52,184 nucleotides of DNA, from positions 1-52,184 of the forward strand of contig WRIJ01000012.1 of the NCBI GenBank assembly GCA_009782785.1. Direction: 5' to 3'. Origin of the DNA: Propionibacteriaceae bacterium. Its GTDB lineage: Bacteria; Actinomycetota; Actinomycetes; Propionibacteriales; Propionibacteriaceae. How positions within the stretch are numbered: the stretch's first letter is position 1; each line of letters starts with the position of its first letter. A program made the position numbers and the translations under genes. Below the pieces are notes generated by a model, which worked only from the letters and a program-made list of their open reading frames with translations, did no database searches and was not told where the DNA came from. Shown here piece after piece: positions 18,850 to 28,894 of the stretch.

Positions 18850-21800
18850 ATGACTCAAACCGACGATTGGAGCTGGTTTGACGCTCCAGAACTCAGTGAT
18901 GTCGATCTAACAGGTCATTCTGTCACTGCCGTTTTGGTATGCCGAAATGCCGGGGCTTGGCTGAATGCCACCCTGGCCGGAATTGGCCAACTGGATCGCC
19001 GTCCCGAACAAATCATTGCTGTCGATAATCAATCCTCGGACGATACCCGTGCTACCTTGGACATTGCCCGTGGAGCAGGGTTGGTGGATTTGGTCATCGA
19101 AGGTAAAGCAAATGCTTCCTTTGGTCAAGCTGTTGAACTAGCACTAGCAAGTGCTTATCGCCCGACGAAGTGGGTGTGGTTTCTCCATGATGATGCTATT
19201 CCTGATCGTCATGCTCTGACAGAGTTGCTGCAATTAGCTGCTCGTACAGCCAATCTCGCTGTCGCTGTCCCTCTCCAGGTCCGCCCTTCTCGGCGCAACC
19301 ATGCTGCACGTACCTTGGAAGTGGGTGCCAGCATCACTGGCTCTGGGTTGCGCGCCCTCGGCCTGGAACCTGACGAGGTAGCTCAGGGGCAGTACGAGTC
19401 CACACCAGTGCTCGGTGGGTCCACGTGCGGGATGCTCATCGAGTGGCAGACTCTTCTCGACATCGGCGGTTTTGATCGCTGCATCTCGGCCTATCGTGAT
19501 GGTCTTGACTTGTCATGGAGGGCCCACTTGTTGGGTCGCTGGGTGCTCTCGTGCCCGACCGCACGGATGGTCCATCGGCAGGTGGGTAGATCAGAGATTA
19601 GAACATCAACTATCGCTAGCCATGCAGGTCGCAGCGAAGCCTCCTGGGATCGCTTGATGGGTATGAGGTTGGTGGCAGCCCACTCCCATGGGATCAAGGG
19701 TTTTTTGATGGTACTCCGCTTGACTATCGTGTCACTGTTTTCTGCATTGGTGTACACCCTCGGTAGGGTTCCTGATCGTGCCAAGGACGAACTCCAAGCT
19801 TGGTCCGATTTCACTTTGAGAAGTCGCAAACCTGTCAAGAGGTTACGTGCGGTCATTAAGAAAGTCTCCGAAGGTTCGACAGCAACCAAACACCGAATTC
19901 GTGCTCTACGCCCGAGTGTTTTCAATGTCATCGACGATGGCTTCCAATCTTTTGCTCAATGGGTTCAAACCCAGTGGGCACCCAATCGTGACCAGGAGAT
20001 GACCCTCGATGACCTCCTGGGTGATGAATTCACCCGCAGAATCGGTGATGGACGTAAACGCATCCCATTGGGAGTTTGGTTAGCTGTTCTCGTGGGTGGA
20101 ATCTTGCTCATGGGCAGGAATCTCTACAGCAAGGGTGTGATAACCGCTCCCGGGCTTCTGGGGACGCCTCAAAGCCTCCTGGAGGGCTTCCAGTACGCTT
20201 CCTCGGCTGGTGGTGACCCGTGGCTCCTGATCATGGCAGCGACCTCTATCGTGGCCATCCACCCCGGGTGGTTGCCTTTCATGGCGCTACTGACCTCGAT
20301 TCCTATCATCATGCTGGTGGCGTCGTGGTATTTACGCAGGAGGATCGAGCATACACGTCTTCGATGGTTGGCTGCAGGAGGGTACGCCCTGCTTCCCGTT
20401 GTTTTGGGGGGACTCAATCGCGGAACACTATGGATCATCCTCTTAGCCATCTTCTTGCCTTTCATTGCAGAATGGATCACGAGGCTTCCTCAGCCATGGA
20501 TGGGGGCTCGATCCTTGCAGACAGTGGCTGGTTTGGCTTTAGCAGGAGTTTTCGTCATCGCGATCACCCCGCTTCTGTGGGTGCCAGTGATCATAGCTGC
20601 GGTCCTTATCGCCGTACGCAGCGGCGGTACTGCTCGTTTGGTCCGTACCTGTGTTGCTCTGATCGTTCCTGTGCTGTTTTGGGCGAAGTCTGTTCCCTTC
20701 TTCTTTTCGAATCCCACGAGGCTCATCCTTCCTCCCGAATCGATGCTCACTGGAACACCGAATACGTGGCAGATGTTCCTTGGGCGCCCCTTCGAAACAG
20801 GTGCACCACCATTGTGGATATCCATCGTGGTCTTCTCAGCATTATGGATCGGTGCCATCATTGTTGGAATTCGCGACGCTTGGGGCCGTTGGTTGACACT
20901 CATGAGTGCAGGAATAATCGCTGTTGGAATGTGGCTTGCCCAAATTCCGCTTCCTTTGGGAATTACCTGGGTACGCATGGATCCTAGCGCCTGGTTGATG
21001 GCTGGATTCTCTCTGCTCGTGTTGCTGTTAGCAACCTGGTTAGATGACACCCTCAACTCTATTGAGGGCAAGGATTTCGGCGGTATGCAAGCAATGATTG
21101 CCGGCATATCCTTGTTGATCATTGGGGCCTTCATTTTGTCTACAGCATGGGCAAGTGTGTCAGGCATGAAAGACGTCACCAGGGGCCACTCGGTGAGGGT
21201 TCCTGCCTTCCTTGCGCAAAGAGAAGTCGAGTTAGACACAGGTACTCTGATCATTAGTGCCCGTGATCGATCATGGAACCTGAGATATGACGGCCAATCC
21301 CTGTGGGGGCAAGGCTCTTTACTCACGGGAGCACTCACTGCTCCTGAGGTGGTCGACATGCTTGAGCAGGTGGTTGCTCGGGCGCTGGAAGGCCGCTCCG
21401 ACGACACAGCAGCAGACATGTTAGCAACAGTGGGCGTCTCAGCTGTGGTGGTTCTCCACCCGACTCAGGACACCGTTATTGCTCTTGATACCACCGCAGG
21501 TTTCCATCGCCAATCGACAGGTGGAGCGACTGAGATTTGGGCTGTGACCGTCGATGCTGGTGTTCCCACCAGGCGAGCCTTACTCCATGCTGGTCAACTG
21601 CCGGAATACTTGGATTCCCACTACGAGATCAGCGCTGGGCAGGGGACAACACTCGTACTGGCTCGCCCTCCTGACCCCAACCTCCGGGTTTATGTCGGAG
21701 ACACAGTGCTCGAAGAAACCAGTTCAGGTGACTGGAGAGCTGCGTACACCCTAGGACAGGCGTCTGGTGAGATCAGATTCGAATACTCGATTAGGTATAT

Positions 21801-21921
21801 TTGGCTCGCTCTGGTTCAAATAGCGGTACTCGGCTTGCTCATTATCTTCGCAGTACCACCTTTGAGCGATCGCAGTCGTGATGATGAGGAGACCCCGGCC
21901 CGTATGAGGAGATCACGATGA
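18850..21921 (+). CDS. Large membrane glycosyltransferase, GT2 type
   Basis: 1023 residues. The N-terminal GT-A domain (about 25-270) has VTAVLVCRNAGAWL, VDNQSSDDT and FLHDDAIPD, the last being the likely metal/nucleotide-binding acidic motif. About 12 predicted membrane helices follow from ~285 to ~775, then an extracytoplasmic region, and a final helix near 985-1007. Such two-part proteins next to whiB2 are common in actinobacteria and probably transfer sugars to cell-envelope polymers. The 3' end overlaps the next gene by 4 bases (ATGA). Confidence 0.8.
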   Translation: MTQTDDWSWFDAPELSDVDLTGHSVTAVLVCRNAGAWLNATLAGIGQLDRRPEQIIAVDNQSSDDTRATLDIARGAGLVDLVIEGKANASFGQAVELALASAYRPTKWVWFLHDDAIPDRHALTELLQLAARTANLAVAVPLQVRPSRRNHAARTLEVGASITGSGLRALGLEPDEVAQGQYESTPVLGGSTCGMLIEWQTLLDIGGFDRCISAYRDGLDLSWRAHLLGRWVLSCPTARMVHRQVGRSEIRTSTIASHAGRSEASWDRLMGMRLVAAHSHGIKGFLMVLRLTIVSLFSALVYTLGRVPDRAKDELQAWSDFTLRSRKPVKRLRAVIKKVSEGSTATKHRIRALRPSVFNVIDDGFQSFAQWVQTQWAPNRDQEMTLDDLLGDEFTRRIGDGRKRIPLGVWLAVLVGGILLMGRNLYSKGVITAPGLLGTPQSLLEGFQYASSAGGDPWLLIMAATSIVAIHPGWLPFMALLTSIPIIMLVASWYLRRRIEHTRLRWLAAGGYALLPVVLGGLNRGTLWIILLAIFLPFIAEWITRLPQPWMGARSLQTVAGLALAGVFVIAITPLLWVPVIIAAVLIAVRSGGTARLVRTCVALIVPVLFWAKSVPFFFSNPTRLILPPESMLTGTPNTWQMFLGRPFETGAPPLWISIVVFSALWIGAIIVGIRDAWGRWLTLMSAGIIAVGMWLAQIPLPLGITWVRMDPSAWLMAGFSLLVLLLATWLDDTLNSIEGKDFGGMQAMIAGISLLIIGAFILSTAWASVSGMKDVTRGHSVRVPAFLAQREVELDTGTLIISARDRSWNLRYDGQSLWGQGSLLTGALTAPEVVDMLEQVVARALEGRSDDTAADMLATVGVSAVVVLHPTQDTVIALDTTAGFHRQSTGGATEIWAVTVDAGVPTRRALLHAGQLPEYLDSHYEISAGQGTTLVLARPPDPNLRVYVGDTVLEETSSGDWRAAYTLGQASGEIRFEYSIRYIWLALVQIAVLGLLIIFAVPPLSDRSRDDEETPARMRRSR

Positions 21922-23213
21922 ACAAAACAGTGGGCTTCATTTCCGGGATACTAGCCATTGTTCTGGCTGTGGCTTTGAGCATTGTTCTGCCCATCCCAAC
22001 CCCACAATCTCGTACGGTCTCTTTACCGGTTTCGCGGCTGATGGCCTGCCCAGTCGGTGACGCTAACTTGGGAAATACAGCTGTGACCATCACTGATATG
22101 CAACCCTTCACTGCAGAACTCATCGGAGAACCTCCCGAGGATGAGACCACACATCTGGTCTTAGAAAACCCGGCGAAACCTATCATTGTCCGCGGATCGG
22201 CATCAGTGGGTGGAATATCCTCGTACACAGAACGTGGTCTGACCATGATGGCGCCGTGTGCTGCTCCCATCACAACAGGGAGCTGGAATGGGGTCATGAC
22301 CCACGACACGCAGACAGCCCTGATTTTCTCCAATGTGGACAATACCTCTGCTGTGGTTGATGTCTTCCTTTATTCTGCGACCGGTCCTATCACTGGTCCT
22401 GGCTTACTCGATGTTCCCGTGGGGCCAGGTGCGACGCAGATGCTGTCGATCAATCAGCTGGTTGAAAATCAAATGATTCCCACAGACACACCCATCAGTG
22501 TCCATATTCGCACCTCGAAGGGTCGTGTCGCTGCACTCTTGCGGTCGATCTCTCCTTTGGGAGCACAGTGGCAGCACCCGCAAGCGGTTGCGGATACAAC
22601 CATGGTTATGGCAGGTATTCCTAGTGGGGCGGGGAATCGAATTCTCTCAATCACAAATACTGATCAAACACGTCAAGCAACAGTCGCTGTTGACATCCTC
22701 GGTGAGATGGGGCGCTATTCTCCTCCAGGGTTGGAGACGATAGAGATCCCTCCCTCACGAGTGGTTAATCTTGATATTACTCAGGCTTTGGGGGCTCAAG
22801 CAGCATCCATTCAGTTGAATTCTGATCTACCGATTTCGGCTGCAGTCGCTGTCATCGATAAAGACATTGCCGGGATTTCTGCTCAACCACCTCTCGGTGG
22901 GGAGGTGGTGATCCCACCTGTGGGGGGCATCTTGTGGGTAGCAAATCCGGGAGCAGAACCTACAACTATTTCTCTGTATGCTGTCGACGATACCGGAGCC
23001 GGAGCAGTGATTGAAACACCGGTTCCACCATTGACGATGGTTCGGGTGGATTTCCCCTCCAAGGGTCATTTGGTCAAGATTTCGACAACATCCAAAGATC
23101 TGCGTACGACTATTGCCATCACTGAGGGGCCCTCATGGGCTGTTTTCCCCATCACGAGTGGGGGAGTGGTGTCCGATGTGAGCGTACCTCGCCTGGACCC
23201 TGGTTTGGGATAA
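21918..23213 (+). CDS. DUF5719-type secreted/membrane-anchored protein
   Basis: 431 residues. One N-terminal membrane anchor (residues ~5-26) is followed by a beta-rich extracytoplasmic region with many Thr, Val, Pro and Gly. It matches the DUF5719 family in length and in its location directly behind the WhiB-linked glycosyltransferase. The ATGA overlap with that gene implies translational coupling and joint function, perhaps as an assembly partner in envelope glycosylation. Exact activity is unknown. Confidence 0.7.
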   Translation: MNKTVGFISGILAIVLAVALSIVLPIPTPQSRTVSLPVSRLMACPVGDANLGNTAVTITDMQPFTAELIGEPPEDETTHLVLENPAKPIIVRGSASVGGISSYTERGLTMMAPCAAPITTGSWNGVMTHDTQTALIFSNVDNTSAVVDVFLYSATGPITGPGLLDVPVGPGATQMLSINQLVENQMIPTDTPISVHIRTSKGRVAALLRSISPLGAQWQHPQAVADTTMVMAGIPSGAGNRILSITNTDQTRQATVAVDILGEMGRYSPPGLETIEIPPSRVVNLDITQALGAQAASIQLNSDLPISAAVAVIDKDIAGISAQPPLGGEVVIPPVGGILWVANPGAEPTTISLYAVDDTGAGAVIETPVPPLTMVRVDFPSKGHLVKISTTSKDLRTTIAITEGPSWAVFPITSGGVVSDVSVPRLDPGLG

Positions 23214-23230
23214 ACCTATTCTCAACGAAT

Positions 23231-23653
23231 CTAATCTCCACGAACATTGTGAGGATCGAGTACGCCTGGGCTGAGACCAGTAGCCGCAGAGACCTGTTCC
23301 ACCAGGGAAGCAACAACGAGTTGGCGCAGTTCAGTGCGGCTGTTGGCATGGCGCTCAATTGGTCGTCGGTAGAGGATAATCTGTGCAGGGTGCCCAGCTC
23401 CTTGGCTAATGGATAGGGCTAGTGGGATCGTGCTCGACCATAGTGAGGAAACATCTGGGACATCTTCCACACCAATGTCGAGGTTGGCAAGGGCATCAGG
23501 AACTGAATCTTCAATGATGCGAATGGCTTCGCTCACGAGGTGATAGAAGAACGCACTGGGTATACGAGGCCGAGTACGTTCCAGCATCAATTGGGCGAGG
23601 CTCTGCGGATGAGCTAGGAGTCTGGTTGAATCTCGATTGTGACGGCCGCGCAT
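23231..23653 (-). CDS. Metallopeptidase-like (DUF1025/zincin-fold) protein, active-site motif absent
   Basis: 140 residues. The segment ILYRRPIERHANSRTELRQLVVASLVEQVSAATGLSP corresponds to the part of the small zincin-like family where an HExxH helix is expected; no HExxH is present. Actinobacterial members at this locus, between DUF5719 and DUF3499, commonly lack it too, so this is probably a family trait rather than damage. The gene runs opposite to its neighbours. No reaction can be assigned. Confidence 0.6.
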   Translation of the reverse strand: MRGRHNRDSTRLLAHPQSLAQLMLERTRPRIPSAFFYHLVSEAIRIIEDSVPDALANLDIGVEDVPDVSSLWSSTIPLALSISQGAGHPAQIILYRRPIERHANSRTELRQLVVASLVEQVSAATGLSPGVLDPHNVRGD

Positions 23654-23792
23654 ATCCCTAGTGTAGTGGCGCTTCGGGTCCGTGGTCCTGTCGGGTTCAT
23701 AGTGGTTATCGAGTGTTCACTAAGGTAAACACAGTGAGCATGGGTGCGCCATCGAGCATGGTAGGGGTGTGATCATCTACAGTGGGACAGTG

Positions 23793-24179
23793 ATGAAAGT
23801 TTGTTCGCGATCTTCGTGTGGAAGCCGAGGAGCGGTCTATCTCACCTATGACTATTCACGCATGGAAGTTAGTGTGACACCGATGACGTCTTCACAGATC
23901 CCCGGTAGCTATATTCTGTGCAGAGAACATGCAGATAAGTTGACTCCTCCACAAGGATGGACCTTGATGGTGACAACCAACGAATCACCTCCAGGTGGTG
24001 AAACAGACATCGCGCAGTTAGCTCGAGAGGTGCGCCGTGTTGGTTTGGGATTAGACACAGAAGGAGAAGGTGATGGAACTGAACACACTTTGTCTAATCG
24101 CCCCGACCTCGTGATGCTCACTTCACGAGCGCATCTTCGTGTTGTGGCGGATTCTGGGTCCGTGGCTGGGGAAGGGTGA
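23793..24179 (+). CDS. DUF3499-family protein
   Basis: 128 residues from the ATG at 23793. The start KVCSRSSCGSRGAVYLTYDY and the later CREHADKLTPPQGW contain four Cys/His positions typical of DUF3499, probably a small zinc-binding fold. A GTG at 23769 would add eight residues not seen in the family. The end (AHLRVVADSGSVAGEG) overlaps the phoR 3' end on the other strand by 62 bases. Function unknown; it is conserved next to WhiB2-type loci. Confidence 0.75.
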   Translation: MKVCSRSSCGSRGAVYLTYDYSRMEVSVTPMTSSQIPGSYILCREHADKLTPPQGWTLMVTTNESPPGGETDIAQLAREVRRVGLGLDTEGEGDGTEHTLSNRPDLVMLTSRAHLRVVADSGSVAGEG

Positions 24180-25851
24180 TGATGAGGGTGGTTCCGGTGT
24201 CCTTCTTTGAAAAGAGGGAGATTGAACCATCATAGAGACTAACGATGTGTTTAACTATCGCTAATCCAAGTCCACTGCCACCAACTTTTTTGTGGCGTGT
24301 GTAGTCAACTCTGAAAAATCTTTCGAATACTCTCACCTGGTCTTGTGATGGGATCCCAATCCCAGTGTCTTTCACGCGAAATTCGATCCCATGGTCTTGT
24401 TCTTTGAGTGAAATCTCTACCTGCCCATGGGCGGTGTTGTATTTAATGGCATTGTCGAGCACGTTGACGCACATGTGAAAGAGCTGGCGCTTATCACCAT
24501 AGAAAACGACATCATCAACGTCGAGCACGGAAGTGATAGGGGTGTCGTCCTTGACCCAGGACAGGCAGGCCACTGCTTCACGAACCAGTTCACCCATGTT
24601 GACTTCCGTGGGCACGGTGAGTTGCTGGTCGGATTCGAGTTGGGAAATGGTGAGAATATCCGTAATGAGATCGCCCATTCTCTTTGCTTCTTCCTCGATT
24701 CGCGCAATGGTGGCAGCCTTGTCTTTTTTGCCTTTGACCATTCCCTTAGTCAACATTTCAGAGAAACCAATGATGGAGGTAATGGGTGTCTTCAACTCAT
24801 GGGAAGCGTCAGAGAAAAAGTCCCTCTTCTTCTGCTCATAGTTTTTCTCAGCTGTAGTGTCGACGATGAGAATGGTCGCTCCAGTTTCATGGCCAGAGAC
24901 CTGTGAGGGCGAGATATACAAGGTGGCGATGGTAGATTCAGTCAACTCCATGTCGAACACCGCAACAAGCTCTTCATTGATGGCTGAGGAGAGGGCTTGA
25001 AGGATACTGGGATGGCGTGTGAGATTGTGAATTGTTTCTACCGATGTTTGATCGGAGACTGAGAAGAAACGCCGAGCTGATGTATTGCAGAGCAGGACAT
25101 CGAGGTCTTTGGTCACCAGCACAAAACCTTCAGCCATATTCGACAAAATCGTGTCGACTCTTTCTTGTTCTTTTGCTAAATGATGGTGGGAATCGGAGAG
25201 TTGCCCCAAGAGATCATGCAGTGTTGCCATGATCTTTTCCAATTCATAGTACGGCCAAGATTGAGCAGTGAGTGTGTTGTATTCACCAGTGGTCAGTGCC
25301 TCCACTGTTCTTTCCAGTGGAGCAGTCACTGTTGTGGTCAAACGGTTGGCTAGGACCAGTGATCCTAACAGTACGATAGTGATGGCTCCTAGCATGGCTG
25401 GAATCTGTCTGACCATGGTGTCGAGGATTCCAGAATAGCTATGTGCAAGTCTGACGATAGTCCCATCAGAAGCAACCATCGAACCGTACATGAACTTGGT
25501 TCCCATAGTTGAACTGGTTCTCATCACAATGGTGACGTGTGTTGACTGGGCATAGCGTACCTCGTCACGATCGGCATGGTTCTCCATGAGTGCCGAGTCG
25601 ACTTCAGAATCTGCGAGTACTTCCCCGTCAGGACTAATGAGGGTCACTCGACAATTCCCCAGTGCTTTCGATAGCGAGTAAACATCTTGGTCATGGTCAT
25701 ACTGTGCAACACCAGCGATGGTGAGTTTGGTCAACCACCCTTTTGTCTGTTCTTGGGTTGAGACAGCGAAGATCGCAGCGGAGATCACACTGCAGACGAG
25801 AACGGCGATGACAGTGAGTGCCATCAAGCGCAGGAATATTGCCTTTTTCAT
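24118..25851 (-). CDS. phoR: Phosphate-responsive sensor histidine kinase
   Basis: 577 residues. Order: membrane helix (7-29), extracytoplasmic sensor domain (30-160), second helix (~165-190), HAMP-like linker, PAS domain (VTKDLDVLLCNTSARRFF near 250), HisKA with the phosphorylated histidine in SDASHELKTPITS (~350), and ATPase boxes NVLDNAIKYN, DTGIGIP and GSGLGLAIV. It phosphorylates PhoP when phosphate is scarce. Its ATG overlaps the phoP stop. The final ~15 residues (after LIITLPQ) are beyond the usual end of the kinase fold and are antisense to DUF3499. Confidence 0.9.
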   Translation of the reverse strand: MKKAIFLRLMALTVIAVLVCSVISAAIFAVSTQEQTKGWLTKLTIAGVAQYDHDQDVYSLSKALGNCRVTLISPDGEVLADSEVDSALMENHADRDEVRYAQSTHVTIVMRTSSTMGTKFMYGSMVASDGTIVRLAHSYSGILDTMVRQIPAMLGAITIVLLGSLVLANRLTTTVTAPLERTVEALTTGEYNTLTAQSWPYYELEKIMATLHDLLGQLSDSHHHLAKEQERVDTILSNMAEGFVLVTKDLDVLLCNTSARRFFSVSDQTSVETIHNLTRHPSILQALSSAINEELVAVFDMELTESTIATLYISPSQVSGHETGATILIVDTTAEKNYEQKKRDFFSDASHELKTPITSIIGFSEMLTKGMVKGKKDKAATIARIEEEAKRMGDLITDILTISQLESDQQLTVPTEVNMGELVREAVACLSWVKDDTPITSVLDVDDVVFYGDKRQLFHMCVNVLDNAIKYNTAHGQVEISLKEQDHGIEFRVKDTGIGIPSQDQVRVFERFFRVDYTRHKKVGGSGLGLAIVKHIVSLYDGSISLFSKKDTGTTLIITLPQPRTQNPPQHEDALVK

Positions 25852-26552
25852 GGGGAAGCATCTCCGATGAATCGATATCCGACATTGCGGATGGTTTTTA
25901 TGTAGCGTGGAGTTTCAGCATCATCGCCGAGTTTCTTCCGAAGAGTGCGGATATGAATATCCAGGGTCCGTGATTCGCCCATGAAGTCGTAGCCCCAAAT
26001 TGTTGAGAGCAATTCTTCGCGACTCAGGATCCTTGTTCTGTGTTGGATCAACAGGTAGAGCAATTCGTACTCTTTGAAAGTCAACCCAAGAGGTTTCCCA
26101 CCTTGGGTGACGTCTCTGGTTGAGTCGTTGATCTGAAGATCGCCCGCATCCACTTGTGCCGGTCGAGGATCGTCTAGGTGGACAGTGCGGCGAAGTAGAG
26201 CTCGTACCCGAGCAGCTAGTTCCATCACAGAGAAGGGTTTTGACATGTAATCATCAGCCCCCTGGTCCAAGCCGGCGACTGTGTCCATCTCTGTGTTCTT
26301 TGCTGTCAATAATAGGATCGGCACCTGAGCTGTACGAGGGTTATTCCGCATCAGAGATGTTGCTTCCAAACCGCTGATCCCCGGAAGCATGATGTCGAAG
26401 ATCACAAGATCGGGCAGCTGTGATTCCATCTGGAAGAGTGCTTGTTCAGCTTGGTCAAAGGACGTTACCTGATAGGAAAAAGAGGACAAAGCCATGGTCA
26501 CCAGTTCGCGGATATTGTCATCGTCTTCAATGACAAAGATGTTCTTATCCAT
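25848..26552 (-). CDS. phoP: OmpR/PhoB-type response regulator of the phosphate operon
   Basis: 234 residues. Receiver domain (4-118): acidic pocket EDDDN, phospho-aspartate in VIFDIMLPG (~55), LLLTAKN and the conserved lysine in YMSKPF. Winged-helix DNA-binding domain (135-231): LTFKEYELLYLLIQH, then DIHIRTLRKKLGD and IKTIRNVGYRFI. It should bind the TTCACC-type direct repeats found upstream of pstS. It overlaps phoR by 4 bases and follows phoU closely. Confidence 0.93.
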   Translation of the reverse strand: MDKNIFVIEDDDNIRELVTMALSSFSYQVTSFDQAEQALFQMESQLPDLVIFDIMLPGISGLEATSLMRNNPRTAQVPILLLTAKNTEMDTVAGLDQGADDYMSKPFSVMELAARVRALLRRTVHLDDPRPAQVDAGDLQINDSTRDVTQGGKPLGLTFKEYELLYLLIQHRTRILSREELLSTIWGYDFMGESRTLDIHIRTLRKKLGDDAETPRYIKTIRNVGYRFIGDASP

Positions 26553-26560
26553 GGGGACCC

Positions 26561-27220
26561 TTAGAAAATCAGTGTGTTCTTGTGTTCACCGGTTTGAGAG
26601 AAGTGGACCCACTCACAGATATTCACCGCATGATCAGCAACCCGTTCAAGATATTTGGCGATGAGTAGGATGTCAATTGCCGTGTCCATTTTCACTGGTT
26701 CTGTGGTGAAAACTTTGACGAGTTCCTTCTTGATTCGGTGGAAGTATTTATCTACTTCGTCATCCTTGGCTTCCGTGGCATGGGCAAGGTCTAGGTCATC
26801 GTTAACATAGGCAGTCACCGCCTGACGTACCATGTCTATGGCAACGGCGGCCATGGGCGGTATGTCGAGGGAACCAATGTCAGCATCCTTCTTGACCAGG
26901 CGCTTAGTGAGCTCAGCAATGTCCACACCGTGGTCTCCGATACGTTCCATGTCAGTAATGATCTTGAGCGCTGCGGTGATCTTTCTCAGATCGGAGGCAA
27001 TGGGCTGCTCTCGGGCAATGAGCCATAGGCACATCGATTCGATTTCTTTCTCCATGTCGTTAACATGTTTGTCACTGTCGATAATTTTCTTACACAATTC
27101 GATGTCGCTGTTGATGAAGGCAGTTATAGCATTATCGACTGCTTGTTCAACAAGAGTTCCCATCTTTGTGATGTTGGCATGGAGCAGTTTTAACTCGCTC
27201 TCATAATGTTCGCGGCTCAT
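26561..27220 (-). CDS. phoU: Phosphate-signalling regulator PhoU
   Basis: 219 residues forming two repeated three-helix bundles. The metal-binding E/DxxxD motifs are visible as DMERIGDHGVDIAEL (first repeat, ~91) and LERVADHAVNICEW (second, ~193). PhoU links the Pst transporter to PhoR and keeps the kinase off when phosphate is plentiful. It lies between pstB and phoP, consistent with signalling from transporter to kinase. A ribosome site AAGGAGAATGCC precedes the start. Confidence 0.93.
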   Translation of the reverse strand: MSREHYESELKLLHANITKMGTLVEQAVDNAITAFINSDIELCKKIIDSDKHVNDMEKEIESMCLWLIAREQPIASDLRKITAALKIITDMERIGDHGVDIAELTKRLVKKDADIGSLDIPPMAAVAIDMVRQAVTAYVNDDLDLAHATEAKDDEVDKYFHRIKKELVKVFTTEPVKMDTAIDILLIAKYLERVADHAVNICEWVHFSQTGEHKNTLIF

Positions 27221-27257
27221 GGCATTCTCCTTGAATAGTGGGTCATAGATGTGTATG

Positions 27258-28016
27258 TCATCCGAAACGCCCAGTGATGTAGTCCTCAGTACGTTTGTCT
27301 TTGGGTGATGAGAAGATGGCTTCAGTTTTATCGTATTCGATCAGTTCTCCGAGTAGAAAGAAGGCTGTGTCGTCAGAAATTCGAGCTGCTTGTTGCATAT
27401 TATGGGTGACAATGACGATGGAATAGTCTTTCTTGAGCTGGGCAATGAGTTCCTCAATCTTTGTTGTGGATATCGGGTCAAGTGCCGAGGTTGGCTCATC
27501 CATGAGCAGTACTTCAGGGTCGGTAGCCAGGGCTCGTGCGATGCAGAGTCTCTGCTGCTGTCCGCCAGACAAGCTCAGAGCTGATTTTTTCAACCGGTCC
27601 TTCACTTCATCCCAGATGGCAGCATCTTTGAGGGATTTTTCAACGATGCCATCGAGGAGGATCCGTTTCTTGACTCCATGCATGCGAGGCCCGTAAGCAA
27701 TATTGTCATAGATGCTCATAGGGAAAGGGTTGGGAGCCTGGAAAACCATCCCGACCTTTTTGCGCAGTACGGTCACGTCGACACCCTTGCCGTACACATC
27801 CTGGCCATCGAGGAAAACTTCACCAGTGATCTTCACTCCAGGAATAGTGTCGTTCATCCTGTTCAGTGTTTTCAAGAAGGTTGACTTTCCGCATCCGGAG
27901 GGGCCAATGAGAGCAGCGACATGGTTGGTTTCAATGTCCATGGTCACCGAGGTGAGGGCTTGAGCCTCACCATAAAACAGATCGAGATTTCCAGTATGGA
28001 TTTTAATATCACTCAT
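27258..28016 (-). CDS. pstB: Phosphate ABC transporter ATPase
   Basis: 252 residues. Walker [10 protein letters not shown] (~37-45), ABC signature LSGGQQQRL (~150), Walker [14 protein letters not shown] (~170) and the switch histidine in [12 protein letters not shown]. It powers high-affinity phosphate import with PstC and PstA. It overlaps pstA by 4 bases (ATGA type), giving equal dosage. Confidence 0.96.
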   Translation of the reverse strand: MSDIKIHTGNLDLFYGEAQALTSVTMDIETNHVAALIGPSGCGKSTFLKTLNRMNDTIPGVKITGEVFLDGQDVYGKGVDVTVLRKKVGMVFQAPNPFPMSIYDNIAYGPRMHGVKKRILLDGIVEKSLKDAAIWDEVKDRLKKSALSLSGGQQQRLCIARALATDPEVLLMDEPTSALDPISTTKIEELIAQLKKDYSIVIVTHNMQQAARISDDTAFFLLGELIEYDKTEAIFSSPKDKRTEDYITGRFG

Positions 28017-28894
28017 GTGCGTTGTAACCTTCCGGCGATGGAGCGTGTGAGCAGATTCAAAATAATGACGATAATGAGCAGGACAGCGGCAATTCCGAAG
28101 GCTGTGTCGTTGTCACCGCGTGAGGTGGCGTAGCGATATAACTCCACCGAGAGTGTTGATCCAGAACCAGACATTTGCTGGAAGATATTTCCTTTGGGCA
28201 TATACATCGCACTTCCGCCAGCCACCAGTAGCAGTGCGGCACTTTCTGAGACCATGCGTCCGATGGACAAGATAATTCCAGTCAGGATTCCGGACAGAGA
28301 ACTGGGAAGAAGAATGGTTCTCACCATGTACCACTTGGAGGCCCCTATCCCTAGGGCTCCTTCGCGATAGGAGTTGGGTACGGCTCGTAGTGCTTCTTGC
28401 GAGGTTCTGATCATGATGGGAAGCACCATGATGGTCAAGGTGAGGGCTCCAGCCATGAGCGAGACTTTCAGATCGAAGAGGAGACAGAACACGATGTATC
28501 CGAAGACTCCGTACAAGATGGAGGGGATACCAGCGAGTGTTTCGGTCGCGAACTCAATGGCTCGAATGACTGGTTTGTTGGTGGCGTATTCGTTGAGATA
28601 GATGGCTCCCCCAACTCCGATGGGAACACAGATTAAGATCGTAAAGATAATCATGTTGAGGGTGTTGGAAATGCTGGGGAAAATGCCGATGGTCTGTTTG
28701 ATGGGATTGGGTGCAGTCGACACAAAGGACCATGTGAGATTGGGCAGCCCGCGAAGGAGGATAACGCAGATGAAATAGATCGCCAGAGCCAGTACGCATG
28801 CAGAAAGGCCGTAGATCAATCCGTAGATGATTTTTTCTCCAGGGCGTGATTTCTTGTCAGTAATTGGTCGATCATTGGATAATCCAGGGTTCAT
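28013..28894 (-). CDS. pstA: Phosphate ABC transporter permease
   Basis: 293 residues with six predicted helices. The permease EAA-type loop is seen as [27 protein letters not shown] (about 165-192). [14 protein letters not shown] near 130 is typical of PstA. It overlaps pstC by 4 bases and pstB by 4 bases. Confidence 0.94.
   Translation of the reverse strand: MNPGLSNDRPITDKKSRPGEKIIYGLIYGLSACVLALAIYFICVILLRGLPNLTWSFVSTAPNPIKQTIGIFPSISNTLNMIIFTILICVPIGVGGAIYLNEYATNKPVIRAIEFATETLAGIPSILYGVFGYIVFCLLFDLKVSLMAGALTLTIMVLPIMIRTSQEALRAVPNSYREGALGIGASKWYMVRTILLPSSLSGILTGIILSIGRMVSESAALLLVAGGSAMYMPKGNIFQQMSGSGSTLSVELYRYATSRGDNDTAFGIAAVLLIIVIILNLLTRSIAGRLQRT

Noticed and set aside
20490-21419. 309-codon reverse-strand frame inside the glycosyltransferase gene
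   Set aside because: Antisense of clear membrane-helix coding sequence; composition is rich in Pro/Thr/Ser/Met as expected from reversed hydrophobic codons.
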